DNA of 64,000 nt from Dolosigranulum savutiense. GTDB lineage: Bacteria; Bacillota; Bacilli; Lactobacillales; Carnobacteriaceae_A. Each line of letters starts with the position of its first letter. The first letter of the stretch is position 1. The stretch lies in contig NZ_CP142435.1 in the NCBI RefSeq assembly GCF_039830095.1, positions 1,612,001 through 1,676,000 of the forward strand. Direction: 5' to 3'. The position numbers and the translations under genes were made by a program. Positions 53,934 through 62,977 of this stretch are shown piece by piece. The notes under the pieces were generated by a model that saw nothing but the letters and a program-made list of their open reading frames with translations, had not been told where the DNA came from and did no database searches.

Positions 53934-56306
53934 ATGCGAAACAGTGTGAAAGATTCGATTCAGACGTTAGAATTTCCTAAAGTTAAAAAACAACTCCAAG
54001 GCTTAACTGTCTCTTCCTTAGCAAAAAAACATGCTGGCCATATTAAACCGTCTGCGGATAAGGCGTTAGTCCAAAAGTGGCAAGATGAAACCGAAGATGC
54101 TGCGAAATTATTGCGGATGAAAGGCGGTTTACCGATTGCTGCTTTTGAAGATATTAAGCCACATCTAAAACGCTTGACAATTGGCGGTGTGTTGAGTGAG
54201 AGTGAAATTGTTGATATTGCTCGAGTCATCAAAAACAGTCGCGAATTGAAACAATTTTTTAGCCAGCTAAAGGAAGAAGCCATTGAATTAAAACGATTGT
54301 ACCAGCTTAATGATGCACTATATTCCTTGCAAAGCTTGGAAAGAAAAATTCGAGAAGTGATCGATGAGTCAGGGACAATTAGTGATGATGCGAGTCCAAA
54401 GCTCCGTGGTATTCGTACGGGTATTAAGCAGACGGAGCAGTCCATTCGTGATAAGTTAGACCGGATTGTGCGCGGGAAGCAATCGCGGTATTTAACAGAT
54501 TCAATTATTACGATTCGAAATAATCGCTATGTGATTCCGGTAAAAGCTGATAGTCGTGCTGTTTTCGGTGGTGTTGTGCACGATCAGAGCTCAACTGGTC
54601 AGACATTATTTATCGAACCACAATCCGTTTTGAACTTGAATAATAAATTAAAACAATATCGCAGTGAAGAGCAAGCTGAGATTGACCGAATTTTGGCTGA
54701 ATTAAGTGAATTAATTGCCCCGCATACAAACGAGATTGAAGCTAACTTACGTAGATTAGTTCAGTTTGACTTCATTCAAGCGAAGGCAACGTACGCGAAG
54801 CAGCTTGATGCCAGTCGTCCAGAGATTAGTGAGAACTTAAGTGTCTCTTTAATAGGAGCGCGTCATCCCTTAATTAAGGCAGATGAAGTTGTAGCGAATG
54901 ATATTATCATTGGTGAAGACTATAAGGCAATTGTCGTCACTGGACCCAATACTGGTGGGAAAACCGTTATTCTGAAAACACTTGGGTTAATGCAGTTGAT
55001 GGGGCAAGCTGGACTGCATATTCCAGCTGAACAGGGGAGTGTGATCGGTCTATTCACAAAATGGTTTGCTGACATTGGAGATGAACAATCGATTGAACAG
55101 AGTCTATCGACATTCTCTAGTCATATGACAAATATCGTCAGCATCTTAAATCAATTAGATGAGAAGAGTTTGATTTTATTAGATGAATTAGGAGCCGGAA
55201 CAGATCCACAAGAAGGAACGGCCTTAGCGATCGCGATGTTGGATTATATTGCAAGCCAAGGCAGTACAGTGATGATTACCTCGCACTATCCAGAACTAAA
55301 AGTTTACGGCTATAACCGGCCTCAGACGATTAATGCCAGTATGGAGTTCGATGTGGATTCCTTAAGTCCAACGTATCGCTTATTGCTTGGCGTGCCAGGG
55401 CGTAGTAATGCGTTTGAAATCGCTCGACGTCTAGGCTTATCAGAACACATTATCGCTTCCTCGCAACAATTAATGAGTGGGGAGAGCCAGAGTGTTGATA
55501 ATATGATTGGTGACTTAGAACAGAAGCGAAAAGAAGCCGAAAAACAAAATAAACAGTTAAAACAAGAATTATACCAAGCGACACAACTGCATAATGAGTT
55601 AAAAGACTTCTATGCCTCTTATGAAAAACACAAAGATCATTTGGAACAAAAAGCACAAGAAGAAGCCAATGAGATTATTCAAGAAGCACAAGAAGAGGCA
55701 GATCGTATTATTGACGAGTTGCGTCATCGACAACTTGAAGGTGAGCAAGCACCAAATGTGAAAGAACATGAATTTATCGATGCTAAATCCCGTCTATCTA
55801 ATTTGCAATACGAACAAGAGCACTTGAAGCAAAATAAAGTTCTGCAAAAAGAAAAGCAGAAAAAAGAATTGGCGGCTGGGGATGAAGTGCATGTTCTCTC
55901 ATTCGATCAACCGGGCATATTGGTGGAACAAACCGATGAGAAAGAATGGGTTGTTCAGATGGGGATGTTGAAGATGAAGATTGATGAATCAGAATTGAAA
56001 GTAAAAGAGACGAAAGAAAAAGCGAAACAACCAAAAACGACAGTCCGTGCATCGAAGAGCTCTATTCGAACAGAAGTTGATTTGCGCGGTCAACGCGTCC
56101 ATGAAGCGGTTAAATCGCTCGAACAGTACATCGATCAAGCATTGTTGGCCAATTATCATCAAGTCACTATTATTCATGGAATGGGAACAGGTGCTGTGCG
56201 TAAAGCTGTTCATAAGCGCTTGCGTGAACATCCTCGAGTTGCTTCCTTTAATGATGCACCGGCTAACCAAGGAGGGAACGGTGCCACAATTGTCACCTTC
56301 AAATAA
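53934..56306 (+). CDS. mutS2: Endonuclease MutS2 (ribosome-collision / recombination factor)
   Basis: 790 residues. The MutS core has Walker A TGPNTGGKT (~343), Walker B LILLDELGAGTDPQEGTALA and the TSHYPELK switch. A coiled-coil/KOW-like region (~500-680) is followed by the C-terminal Smr domain (~715-790: VDLRGQRVHEAVKSLEQYIDQAL, IIHGMGTGAVRKAVH). It lacks the mismatch-recognition domain of MutS1. MutS2 acts in recombination and in splitting or rescuing collided ribosomes. The ATG at 53934 follows AAAGGTGA. Confidence 0.95.
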   Translation: MRNSVKDSIQTLEFPKVKKQLQGLTVSSLAKKHAGHIKPSADKALVQKWQDETEDAAKLLRMKGGLPIAAFEDIKPHLKRLTIGGVLSESEIVDIARVIKNSRELKQFFSQLKEEAIELKRLYQLNDALYSLQSLERKIREVIDESGTISDDASPKLRGIRTGIKQTEQSIRDKLDRIVRGKQSRYLTDSIITIRNNRYVIPVKADSRAVFGGVVHDQSSTGQTLFIEPQSVLNLNNKLKQYRSEEQAEIDRILAELSELIAPHTNEIEANLRRLVQFDFIQAKATYAKQLDASRPEISENLSVSLIGARHPLIKADEVVANDIIIGEDYKAIVVTGPNTGGKTVILKTLGLMQLMGQAGLHIPAEQGSVIGLFTKWFADIGDEQSIEQSLSTFSSHMTNIVSILNQLDEKSLILLDELGAGTDPQEGTALAIAMLDYIASQGSTVMITSHYPELKVYGYNRPQTINASMEFDVDSLSPTYRLLLGVPGRSNAFEIARRLGLSEHIIASSQQLMSGESQSVDNMIGDLEQKRKEAEKQNKQLKQELYQATQLHNELKDFYASYEKHKDHLEQKAQEEANEIIQEAQEEADRIIDELRHRQLEGEQAPNVKEHEFIDAKSRLSNLQYEQEHLKQNKVLQKEKQKKELAAGDEVHVLSFDQPGILVEQTDEKEWVVQMGMLKMKIDESELKVKETKEKAKQPKTTVRASKSSIRTEVDLRGQRVHEAVKSLEQYIDQALLANYHQVTIIHGMGTGAVRKAVHKRLREHPRVASFNDAPANQGGNGATIVTFK

Positions 56307-56347
56307 TGATGCTAGTTCAATTATTAGCGAAAAGAGATGAACTATGA

Positions 56348-56365
56348 TACACTGTAAGCAGTGTA
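56348..56365 (+). promoter_or_regulatory. Palindrome in the trxA leader
   Basis: TACACTG TAAG CAGTGTA, a perfect 7-bp dyad with a 4-nt centre, directly downstream of a TATGAT -10 (56343-56348) and upstream of the ribosome binding site. Its position suits a repressor operator; no T-run follows, so it is not a terminator. Confidence 0.5.
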
Positions 56366-56392
56366 CGATTGAAATCGAGAGGAGAAATGATA

Positions 56393-56701
56393 ATGGTACA
56401 AGCAATAACAGATTCAAACTTCAAAGCAAAAACAGATGCAGGATTGACCTTGACAGATTTTTGGGCAACATGGTGTGGTCCATGTAAGATGCAGTCACCG
56501 ATTATTGAAGAATTAGCAGAAGAAATTGATTTTGCTGACATTTACAAAATAGATGTCGACGAGAACCAAGATACCGCTCAAGAATTGGGTATTATGAGTA
56601 TTCCGACATTGCTAATCAAAAAAGATGGAGAAATTGTCGAAAAATTAGTCGGCTTCCACGATAAAGAACAATTAAAAGCCATCTTGAGCAAACATAAATA
56701 A
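56393..56701 (+). CDS. trxA: Thioredoxin
   Basis: 102 residues. Active site [12 protein letters not shown] (~27-38), cis-Pro in [15 protein letters not shown], and C-terminal [13 protein letters not shown]. It is the general cytoplasmic disulfide reductant. The ATG at 56393 has GAGAGGAG eight bases upstream. trxA downstream of mutS2 is also the Bacillus order. Confidence 0.96.
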   Translation: MVQAITDSNFKAKTDAGLTLTDFWATWCGPCKMQSPIIEELAEEIDFADIYKIDVDENQDTAQELGIMSIPTLLIKKDGEIVEKLVGFHDKEQLKAILSKHK

Positions 56702-56716
56702 TTACATTACCGTGAC

Positions 56717-56750
56717 AAAAGGGTTCATCTGAAATAGGTGAACTCTTTTT
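56717..56750 (+). terminator. Terminator after trxA
   Basis: AAAAGGGTTCATCT / AGGTGAACTCTTTT stem with two G-U pairs, 5-nt loop, T5. Confidence 0.9.
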
Positions 56751-56804
56751 GATATTGGATAATATTTGGTATAATGGAGCTAGAAGGATAAGAGGGAATT
56801 ATTT

Positions 56805-57635
56805 ATGAAGAAGAGACCGATTGGATTTATTGATTCTGGTGTCGGTGGGTTGACGGTAGTGAAGGAAGCGATGCGACAATTACCGCATGAAGTGTTCTGT
56901 TATATTGGTGATACAGCGCGCTGTCCGTACGGGCCGAGAACACCGGAACAAGTTAGACAATTTACGATAGAATTAGCTTATTTTTTGATGGAAAAAGATA
57001 TTAAGTTGTTAGTCATTGCATGTAATACAGCAACTGCAACGGCGCTCACAACCTTGAAAGAATTGCTCCCGATTCCAATTGTCGGTGTTATTTTACCTGG
57101 CAGTCGAGCAGCGATTAAAGCAACGCGCAATCAACGTATTGCTGTGATTGGAACCGAGGGAACCATTGCATCCAATGAATATCAAAAATCAATTTTTCGC
57201 AAAAATCAGCAGATTGATGTTGTTAGCTTAGCCTGTCCGAAGTTTGTGCCGGTTGTTGAAAGCAATGAATATACTGGACCGCTTGCTAAGCGTGTGGTAC
57301 GAGAGACACTGATGCCACTACATAAAACAAAAATGGATACGCTAATTTTAGGATGTACACATTATCCGCTATTACGACCGATTATTCAGGATGTGGTGGG
57401 ACAAGAGATTCAGTTAATTGATTCTGGAGCAGAGACAATCAATGAAGTGAGTGTTTTGCTGGATTATTATAATTTAGCGGAAGCTAATCCTAATAGCGAC
57501 CAATTACACCATTTTTATACGACAGGATCAGCGGAGATGTTTAAACGAATTGCCTCTGCTTGGTTAGGATTCGATCATCTCGTGGTGAATCACATTGATT
57601 TGAAGGAGATTGAAGGAAAATATGGAACAGAATAA
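56805..57635 (+). CDS. racE: Glutamate racemase
   Basis: 276 residues. FIDSGVGGLTVVKEAM near the N-terminus; the two catalytic cysteines are in VIACNTATATAL (~73) and LGCTHYPLLRP (~185). It supplies D-glutamate for peptidoglycan. TATAAT at 56770-56775 is the -10. First gene of a four-gene unit; it overlaps the next gene by 14 bases. Confidence 0.96.
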   Translation: MKKRPIGFIDSGVGGLTVVKEAMRQLPHEVFCYIGDTARCPYGPRTPEQVRQFTIELAYFLMEKDIKLLVIACNTATATALTTLKELLPIPIVGVILPGSRAAIKATRNQRIAVIGTEGTIASNEYQKSIFRKNQQIDVVSLACPKFVPVVESNEYTGPLAKRVVRETLMPLHKTKMDTLILGCTHYPLLRPIIQDVVGQEIQLIDSGAETINEVSVLLDYYNLAEANPNSDQLHHFYTTGSAEMFKRIASAWLGFDHLVVNHIDLKEIEGKYGTE

Positions 57636-58245
57636 ATTAATTATTATTGCAACACACAATAAAGGAAAAGCAGCAGAGTTTCAAGCGCTATTCGAACCAT
57701 TGGGCTATGAAGTGAAGACCATGCATGACTTCCCAGAGATAGAGCCCGTAGAAGAGACAGGGCTGACATTTGAAGAGAATGCTCGGTTGAAGGCCGAAAC
57801 GGTAGCGGCAGAGATGGGGACCTTTGTATTAGCTGATGATTCCGGCTTAGCAGTTGATGGCTTAGATGGCTTGCCAGGCGTTCATTCCGCACGATTCGCG
57901 GGGGAAGAGGCAAGTGATGCAGCGAATAATGCCAAGCTATTAGCTGAATTGGGAGAAGATTCGCGTCTTGATCGGACAGCACATTTTCATTGTACGTTAG
58001 CTTTGGCCCACCCAGCTAAAGAGACTTTAATCATTAAAGGTCAAGTTGATGGAGAAATTGCAACATTACCACAAGGCGAGTACGGTTTTGGGTATGATCC
58101 TCTCTTTTATTTGCCGGACCGTGATCAAACCATGGCCCAGCTAACCGCAGATGAAAAAAACAAAATAAGTCATCGGGCGAACGCGATTAAACAATTAAAA
58201 CAACAATTGAGTCAGTGGCTAGCGGATGAAGGAGATGTGTTGTAG
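57622..58245 (+). CDS. XTP/dITP diphosphatase (RdgB/HAM1 family)
   Basis: 207 residues. ATHNKGKAAEF is the substrate-binding motif; further motifs are ENARLKAE, LADDSGLAVDGL, GVHSARFAG, GYGFGYDPLF-like EYGFGYDPLFYLP and KNKISHRANA. It removes inosine and xanthosine triphosphates from the nucleotide pool. The ATG at 57622 lies inside racE and follows AAGGAA. Bacillus has the same racE-ysnA order. Confidence 0.95.
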   Translation: MEQNKLIIIATHNKGKAAEFQALFEPLGYEVKTMHDFPEIEPVEETGLTFEENARLKAETVAAEMGTFVLADDSGLAVDGLDGLPGVHSARFAGEEASDAANNAKLLAELGEDSRLDRTAHFHCTLALAHPAKETLIIKGQVDGEIATLPQGEYGFGYDPLFYLPDRDQTMAQLTADEKNKISHRANAIKQLKQQLSQWLADEGDVL

Positions 58246-58752
58246 ATGAAAGTACTGATTATTAGTGATAATCATGGAGATAAGACCATTCTAGATGAAA
58301 TTAAAGAAAAGTATCAAGATCAAGTGGACGGGATGATTCACTGTGGCGATTCTGAACTAAACGATACGGATGGCATCTGGGAGACGTATCAACCGGTTGA
58401 GGGAAATTGTGATTATTATGGTGATTATCCAACTGAACGCGTTGTTGAAATTGGTGACACATCGTTTTTAGTGGTCCATGGTCATCGTCACCGAGTGAAG
58501 CAAGATTTGTCTTATTTAGCCGAAGCTGCCAAGCAGAAGGGATTGCAATTTGCTTTTTATGGGCATACTCATATTCCGAAAGTTGATCAGATCGAAGACA
58601 TTTATGTGATTAATCCGGGAAGTATTGCTCAACCACGGTATCCTTATTCGGTTGGAACCTACGCTATCTTAGAATGGACGGATACAGAACGCCGCATAAC
58701 TTATTATGATCGCGATCACCAAGTGTATGATGAGCTCAGTCAAGAACTATAA
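58246..58752 (+). CDS. YfcE/MJ0936-family metallophosphoesterase (YsnB-like)
   Basis: 168 residues. Metal ligands: ISDNHGD (~7), HCGDSELND, EGNCDYYGD, VVHGHRHRVK and YGHTHIPKV. It is a calcineurin-like phosphodiesterase with unknown natural substrate. The start codon directly follows the stop of the preceding gene (TAGATG). Confidence 0.92.
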   Translation: MKVLIISDNHGDKTILDEIKEKYQDQVDGMIHCGDSELNDTDGIWETYQPVEGNCDYYGDYPTERVVEIGDTSFLVVHGHRHRVKQDLSYLAEAAKQKGLQFAFYGHTHIPKVDQIEDIYVINPGSIAQPRYPYSVGTYAILEWTDTERRITYYDRDHQVYDELSQEL

Positions 58753-58766
58753 GAGAGGGAATGTAG

Positions 58767-59240
58767 ATGATTTCAGATGTAATGAGAGAATATTTATTAT
58801 CCGATAAACCAGCGTTAGTAAAGCCGGAAGAAGAAGTAGCGGTTGTCAATTCATGGCACACATTGGAGCATGCTATTCTGATTTTGACGGCCGATCAGTA
58901 TTCTACCGTTCCCGTCTTAGATCGGGACTCGAAAGTGTTAGGTCTTATTTCAATGCCTAAAATTATTAAAGCCATTATGGGAAATGAAGCCATTGATTTT
59001 AATCGATTAAGCGAGATTACAGTCGGTGATATTATTGGTGGAGATGATTATCCCTATGTCTATGATGACTTTGACTTAGAAGATATTTTACAAAAATTAG
59101 TGCGTACAGCCTTTTTGACCGTCATTGATCGTGAAGGAACGTTTAAGGGAATTATTACCCGAAGTGAGATTCTTAAGGGAACTAACCGAATTGTGCATAT
59201 GTTAGAAAGTGATTATGAGTTAATTAAGAAAGAAAAATAA
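58767..59240 (+). CDS. cbpB: CBS-domain protein, CbpB/DarB-like c-di-AMP receptor
   Basis: 157 residues, two CBS domains. The sequence WHTLEHAILILTADQYSTVPVLDRDSKVLGLISMPKIIKAIMG followed by AIDFNRLSEITVGDII and FKGIITRSEILKGTNRIV closely parallels Bacillus DarB (YkuL) and Listeria CbpB. Those proteins bind c-di-AMP; in the apo form they stimulate Rel and pyruvate carboxylase (family knowledge). Last gene of the racE unit, 14 bases after the phosphodiesterase gene. Confidence 0.82.
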   Translation: MISDVMREYLLSDKPALVKPEEEVAVVNSWHTLEHAILILTADQYSTVPVLDRDSKVLGLISMPKIIKAIMGNEAIDFNRLSEITVGDIIGGDDYPYVYDDFDLEDILQKLVRTAFLTVIDREGTFKGIITRSEILKGTNRIVHMLESDYELIKKEK

Positions 59241-59244
59241 ATAA

Positions 59245-59288
59245 AACCATTAAAGCTAGGCTACGTCTGTAGTCTAGTTTTAATGGTT
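59245..59288. terminator. Hairpin between convergent cbpB and rqcH
   Basis: AACCATTAAAGCTA / TAGTTTTAATGGTT (one G-U) closes around an inner CTAC / GTAG hairpin, giving a nearly continuous 44-nt stem-loop. No clear T-run, but the position suits a bidirectional terminator. Confidence 0.65.
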
Positions 59289-59298
59289 AGTTGCGAGG

Positions 59299-61005
59299 TT
59301 AAAGTTGTTCTAACATTTCAATATAGTTTTCACTTGGTGTGACAAAATAAGTATCCTGTCCTTCATAAGTGACGAAGCCGGGTTTTCCGCCAGTAGGTTT
59401 ATTAACATATTTAACTTGGACGGCATCAACGGGTACATTGGCGGATTCACGGTATTTACTGAAGTAGGCAGCTAAGTGCGCAGCTTCTTCTAAGGTTTGC
59501 TCACTTGGATTTGATCCGCGAATAATGACATGCGACCCCGGGATGTTTTTGGCATGTAGCCACCAATCCTCACGATTAGCGGTGCGGTGTGTTAATTGAT
59601 CATTTTGTCGGTTGTTACGGCCAACATAGATATCCGCACCATCTGATGAGCGGAAGTGATAGGGCTTAGACGCTTTTGACTGTTTTTTCTTTTGGTATGA
59701 ATTCTTTTTCTGCTTCAAGTAGCCTTCATCGCGGAGTTCGTCGCGAATTTCTTCAATGTCAGCCAGAGTAACCATATCTAGCCCCGTTAGAACAGACTCC
59801 AAGTATGTCACTTCTTGTTTAGTGAGTTCAATTTGCGATGTGAGGTGTTTTTTGCGTTTTTTCAATTTTTGATAGTGCTTGAAGTAGTTTTGGGCATTTT
59901 GGGCAGGCGTTTTTTCGGGATCAAGTGCAATGTCAATCGGTTCATTATCATGGTAGAAGTTTTGTAAGGTGATAGATTCTTGACCTGGTTGTACTTCATG
60001 CATAAAGGCCGTTAAAACTTCTCCCTTCACTTGATAGTCTTCAGCGCGCTCTGTTTCTGCCAATTCCTCCCGCATTTTTTCTAGTTTATTCGCATTTTTT
60101 TTCAGCTCATTATTAACGAGTGAGGTAATATCTTGAGATTTTTGACGAATATGATCTTGGGTTACTTTTTTGTCATAATATTTGTCTAAGAGAGCACTTA
60201 ATGATTCAAAGGTTTGGGCCGGACCTTCTTCAGAAATATAGTTAAAAGCGGAGAAGGTAGGGGTTCCCTTTGGATAAAGCGTTGGTGTGTACGGTCGTTG
60301 GTCGAATTGCTCGAAGAATTCAGTAGTGACTGTTACATAATCTTTCTCAGGCACTTCTCGTAATCGTTCAGCTAATTCACGAGCTGACTGGCGGCCAAAT
60401 CCTTGGAAAGTCCCTTGAATCCATTTTGTTGTCGTCTTGACCGTCTGGGTGACCGGGAAGTCTAGCTCCGTTAAGTCAGCTGTGAATGGGTTTAGTTTAT
60501 CTTGTGCCGGTGCCGAAATAAAGTCACTCCCTGGTAAAATCGTTCGATAAGAGTTCTGACTTGGGGGGAGATGTTTAATACTGTCGATAATGCGATTCTC
60601 ATCATTATTGACTAAGATCATATTACTATGACGCCCCATGATTTCGATCACAAGCGTGGTGGACTGTTCATCACCTAACTCATTCCGCCCTGAGACACTG
60701 AGATGAATAATTCGGTCATTATCAACTTGTTTCATCTCTGTTAGAAAGCCATTCTCCAAATATTTTCGCAAAATCATACAATAATGGGGAGGATGTTGTG
60801 GATTATCAAAAGATCGTTGTGTTTTTTGAATGCGGGCATACTGTGGATGAGCTGAGATGAGAATATTGTGATTCTTGCGGTTAGCTCGAATGCGTAAAAT
60901 GATTTCATTATCGAAGGGCTGATAAATCTTGGTAATGCGTCCTCCGACGAGTTCATGGTTTAATTCATTAATGATTGCGTGTGTAAATAAGCCATCAAAT
61001 GACAT
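59299..61005 (-). CDS. rqcH: Rqc2-type ribosome quality control factor RqcH (NFACT / FbpA family)
   Basis: 568 residues. NFACT-N domain (MSFDGLFTHAIINELNHELVGGRITKIYQP, with NxxDR-like MGRHSNMILVN), a helix-hairpin-helix region, a long coiled coil (~280-420) and the NFACT-R domain (YHFRSSDGADIYVGRNNRQNDQLTHRTANREDWWLHAKNIPGSHVII). It binds split 50S-peptidyl-tRNA complexes and adds alanine tails. Often annotated as fibronectin-binding protein. Monocistronic on the minus strand. Confidence 0.95.
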   Translation of the reverse strand: MSFDGLFTHAIINELNHELVGGRITKIYQPFDNEIILRIRANRKNHNILISAHPQYARIQKTQRSFDNPQHPPHYCMILRKYLENGFLTEMKQVDNDRIIHLSVSGRNELGDEQSTTLVIEIMGRHSNMILVNNDENRIIDSIKHLPPSQNSYRTILPGSDFISAPAQDKLNPFTADLTELDFPVTQTVKTTTKWIQGTFQGFGRQSARELAERLREVPEKDYVTVTTEFFEQFDQRPYTPTLYPKGTPTFSAFNYISEEGPAQTFESLSALLDKYYDKKVTQDHIRQKSQDITSLVNNELKKNANKLEKMREELAETERAEDYQVKGEVLTAFMHEVQPGQESITLQNFYHDNEPIDIALDPEKTPAQNAQNYFKHYQKLKKRKKHLTSQIELTKQEVTYLESVLTGLDMVTLADIEEIRDELRDEGYLKQKKNSYQKKKQSKASKPYHFRSSDGADIYVGRNNRQNDQLTHRTANREDWWLHAKNIPGSHVIIRGSNPSEQTLEEAAHLAAYFSKYRESANVPVDAVQVKYVNKPTGGKPGFVTYEGQDTYFVTPSENYIEMLEQL

Positions 61006-61159
61006 AGAGACATGTTCCTTTCATTGAAAAGCAGTAGGTTTTATTATACCATTGATAGAGAGATTTGACTAATTTTCAAAATAGGATTGCACTCGAGAGC
61101 TAAAACTGATATATTTGTATTGAGCAATTATTAAAGGCTACTGATAAAGGAGGATGTCG

Positions 61160-61591
61160 GTGGAACAATTTAGTGATACATCACTGTTGTTAGAGCGGAT
61201 GGATGAATTTACACGGTTGTATAAGAAGTTAAATAGCTTGTTGTTAGCTCATTTTGGGTTAACTGAGTCGAGTTTGCTGTTATTTGACATTATTGGTGAT
61301 GAGGAATTGACACTTAAAGCAATTACGGAGCAAAGTTATTTAGATAAGTCAACCATTAGCCGGCAAGTCAACTCATTAGTGAGTAAAGAAATGGTGACAA
61401 AAGCAGATGGTGAAGATAAGCGGTACTCTTATTTTAAGTTGACGCCAGAAGCGAAGCAACTTTATCATCAGTACAGAGAAGAATCTGTGCGGGGCTTTGC
61501 TGATTTATTGGCGAGCATGACGGATGATGAACAACAAAAATTATCAATTCTACTCAATCGCGTGAATCGATTGTATAGAACAGCATTATAA
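61160..61591 (+). CDS. MarR-family regulator
   Basis: 143 residues. Winged helix: LTLKAITEQSYLDKSTISRQVNSLVSKEMVTKADGEDKRYSYFKLT, flanked by dimerisation helices. The GTG at 61160 is chosen because AAAGGAGG ends directly before the ATG at 61154. It lies upstream of an ECF S-component gene, probably co-transcribed and perhaps controlling it. Confidence 0.88.
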   Translation: MEQFSDTSLLLERMDEFTRLYKKLNSLLLAHFGLTESSLLLFDIIGDEELTLKAITEQSYLDKSTISRQVNSLVSKEMVTKADGEDKRYSYFKLTPEAKQLYHQYREESVRGFADLLASMTDDEQQKLSILLNRVNRLYRTAL

Positions 61592-61612
61592 GAAGAAAGG
61601 CGATATAAAGTG

Positions 61613-62191
61613 ATGAAACAATCTATAAACACAAAACGCTTGACCATGATGGCCATTGCGACAGCTATTTTATTAATTCAAAATTTTGTTCCTTTTTTAG
61701 GAAATTTACCGTTACCACCACTTAATCCGACGATTATTCATATAACCGTTATTGTTTTTACCTTTTTATTAGGAACAAGGGATGGCATGATAATCGGTGC
61801 GATTTGGGGGATTATTCGTATGATTCGTGCGTTTGCAATGCCGGCGAGTCCACTTGATCCACTTATTTGGACAAATCCAATAATTGCTGTACTACCTAGA
61901 TTATTGATCGGCTTAACAGTCGGTGTAACGTATCAATGGTTACAAAAAAGATGGCCATCTACACATAGCTTGCGGATCTCTGCCTTTTTAGGCTCGTTAA
62001 CTAATACAGTATTTGTGATGTTATTTATCTATCTGTTCTTTACTGAAGATATTGCTTACTTGATGAATATTCAGATGGACAACATTGTCTATGGATTATT
62101 AGCTATTGTTGTGACATCAGGTATTCCAGAAGCGATTATTGCAGCGATTATTGCACCAATTGTCATTAAACCGTTGAAGAAAATTTATTAG
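61613..62191 (+). CDS. ECF transporter substrate-binding (S) component, substrate unknown
   Basis: 192 residues with about six membrane helices. TIIHITVIVFTFLLGTRDGMIIGAIWGIIRMIRAF and PRLLIGLTVGVTYQWL fit ECF S subunits of the PanT/FolT-like kind. It would work with the shared EcfA-A'-T energising module, absent here, to import a vitamin. No riboswitch lies upstream; the linked MarR gene may regulate it. Start ATG 61613, or GTG 61610. Confidence 0.8.
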   Translation: MKQSINTKRLTMMAIATAILLIQNFVPFLGNLPLPPLNPTIIHITVIVFTFLLGTRDGMIIGAIWGIIRMIRAFAMPASPLDPLIWTNPIIAVLPRLLIGLTVGVTYQWLQKRWPSTHSLRISAFLGSLTNTVFVMLFIYLFFTEDIAYLMNIQMDNIVYGLLAIVVTSGIPEAIIAAIIAPIVIKPLKKIY

Positions 62192-62202
62192 GAGGACTGT
62201 TT

Positions 62203-62916
62203 ATGAGTATGAAAAAACGATCAGATCGTTATAAACAACCAAAAGATGAGTCAAATTCGTTTGATCGCTTATTCTATTGGCTCATTGCGGGTTTATTTGT
62301 TGTCTTAATTGCGATTATTATCTTTATATTTGTCTCAGGGGGCGATTCTGTTGAGCAAGTGTCTGATGATTTAGTCCAGCAAACAGAAGAAAGTAGCGAT
62401 CATGCGGGTGCAGTAGATAAAAAAGATGAAGCGTCTGATAAAAATGAACAAACAGATAAAGCAGCAGATAAACAAACGACACAGAAAAAGACTCAAAATC
62501 AGACTCAAAACCAAAACCAAACGCAACAACAAACACCATCTAATCAATCAGGAAATCACCAACAACAAGGTCAAGAAAGACAGCAAGGGGTGAATCAGCA
62601 AGGACAACAACCTCAACGTGGCCAGAACCAAACGACCACTAATGGGGACACCTCTATCGTGAACGAAACCCCTCCGCATGATACGAATCATTATACTGAC
62701 TTTAGCGATGGCTCTAGCGATCGTCTCGAAATTAGAGATAAAGTCAGTACCGTGACGGGGATTTCAGAGTCCGATATGATTGAGCGTTGGATTGGTAATG
62801 ATGGTATTGCACGAGTTGAAGCGACGGTCGAAAGTCGCTCGACTGGCGCAAAATATATTGTGTATTTACAATATGGTAACGGACAATGGCACGTTGAGAG
62901 TGTTCATAACAACTAG
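62203..62916 (+). CDS. DUF1510 (YrrS-like) single-pass membrane protein with Gln/Asn-rich linker
   Basis: 237 residues. Basic N-terminus, one membrane helix (~24-46), then an extracellular low-complexity linker (~50-165) rich in Asp/Glu/Lys and then Gln/Asn/Thr, and a folded C-terminal domain (~170-237: GISESDMIERWIGNDGIARVEATVESRSTGAKYIVYLQYGNGQWHVESV) resembling DUF1510. In Bacillus, yrrS neighbours a penicillin-binding protein gene, suggesting an envelope role; here the neighbours differ. AGGAGG is seven bases before the ATG. Confidence 0.72.
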   Translation: MSMKKRSDRYKQPKDESNSFDRLFYWLIAGLFVVLIAIIIFIFVSGGDSVEQVSDDLVQQTEESSDHAGAVDKKDEASDKNEQTDKAADKQTTQKKTQNQTQNQNQTQQQTPSNQSGNHQQQGQERQQGVNQQGQQPQRGQNQTTTNGDTSIVNETPPHDTNHYTDFSDGSSDRLEIRDKVSTVTGISESDMIERWIGNDGIARVEATVESRSTGAKYIVYLQYGNGQWHVESVHNN

Positions 62917-62929
62917 TTATATGAATGAT

Positions 62930-62959
62930 AAAAACCTTGTTACATGTAACAAGGTTTTT
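62930..62959 (+). terminator. Terminator, perfect 30-bp palindrome
   Basis: AAAAACCTTGTTACA / TGTAACAAGGTTTTT, uninterrupted dyad 14 bases after the DUF1510 gene, ending in T5. Confidence 0.9.
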
Positions 62960-62977
62960 AAACATGGGAGAGATAAA

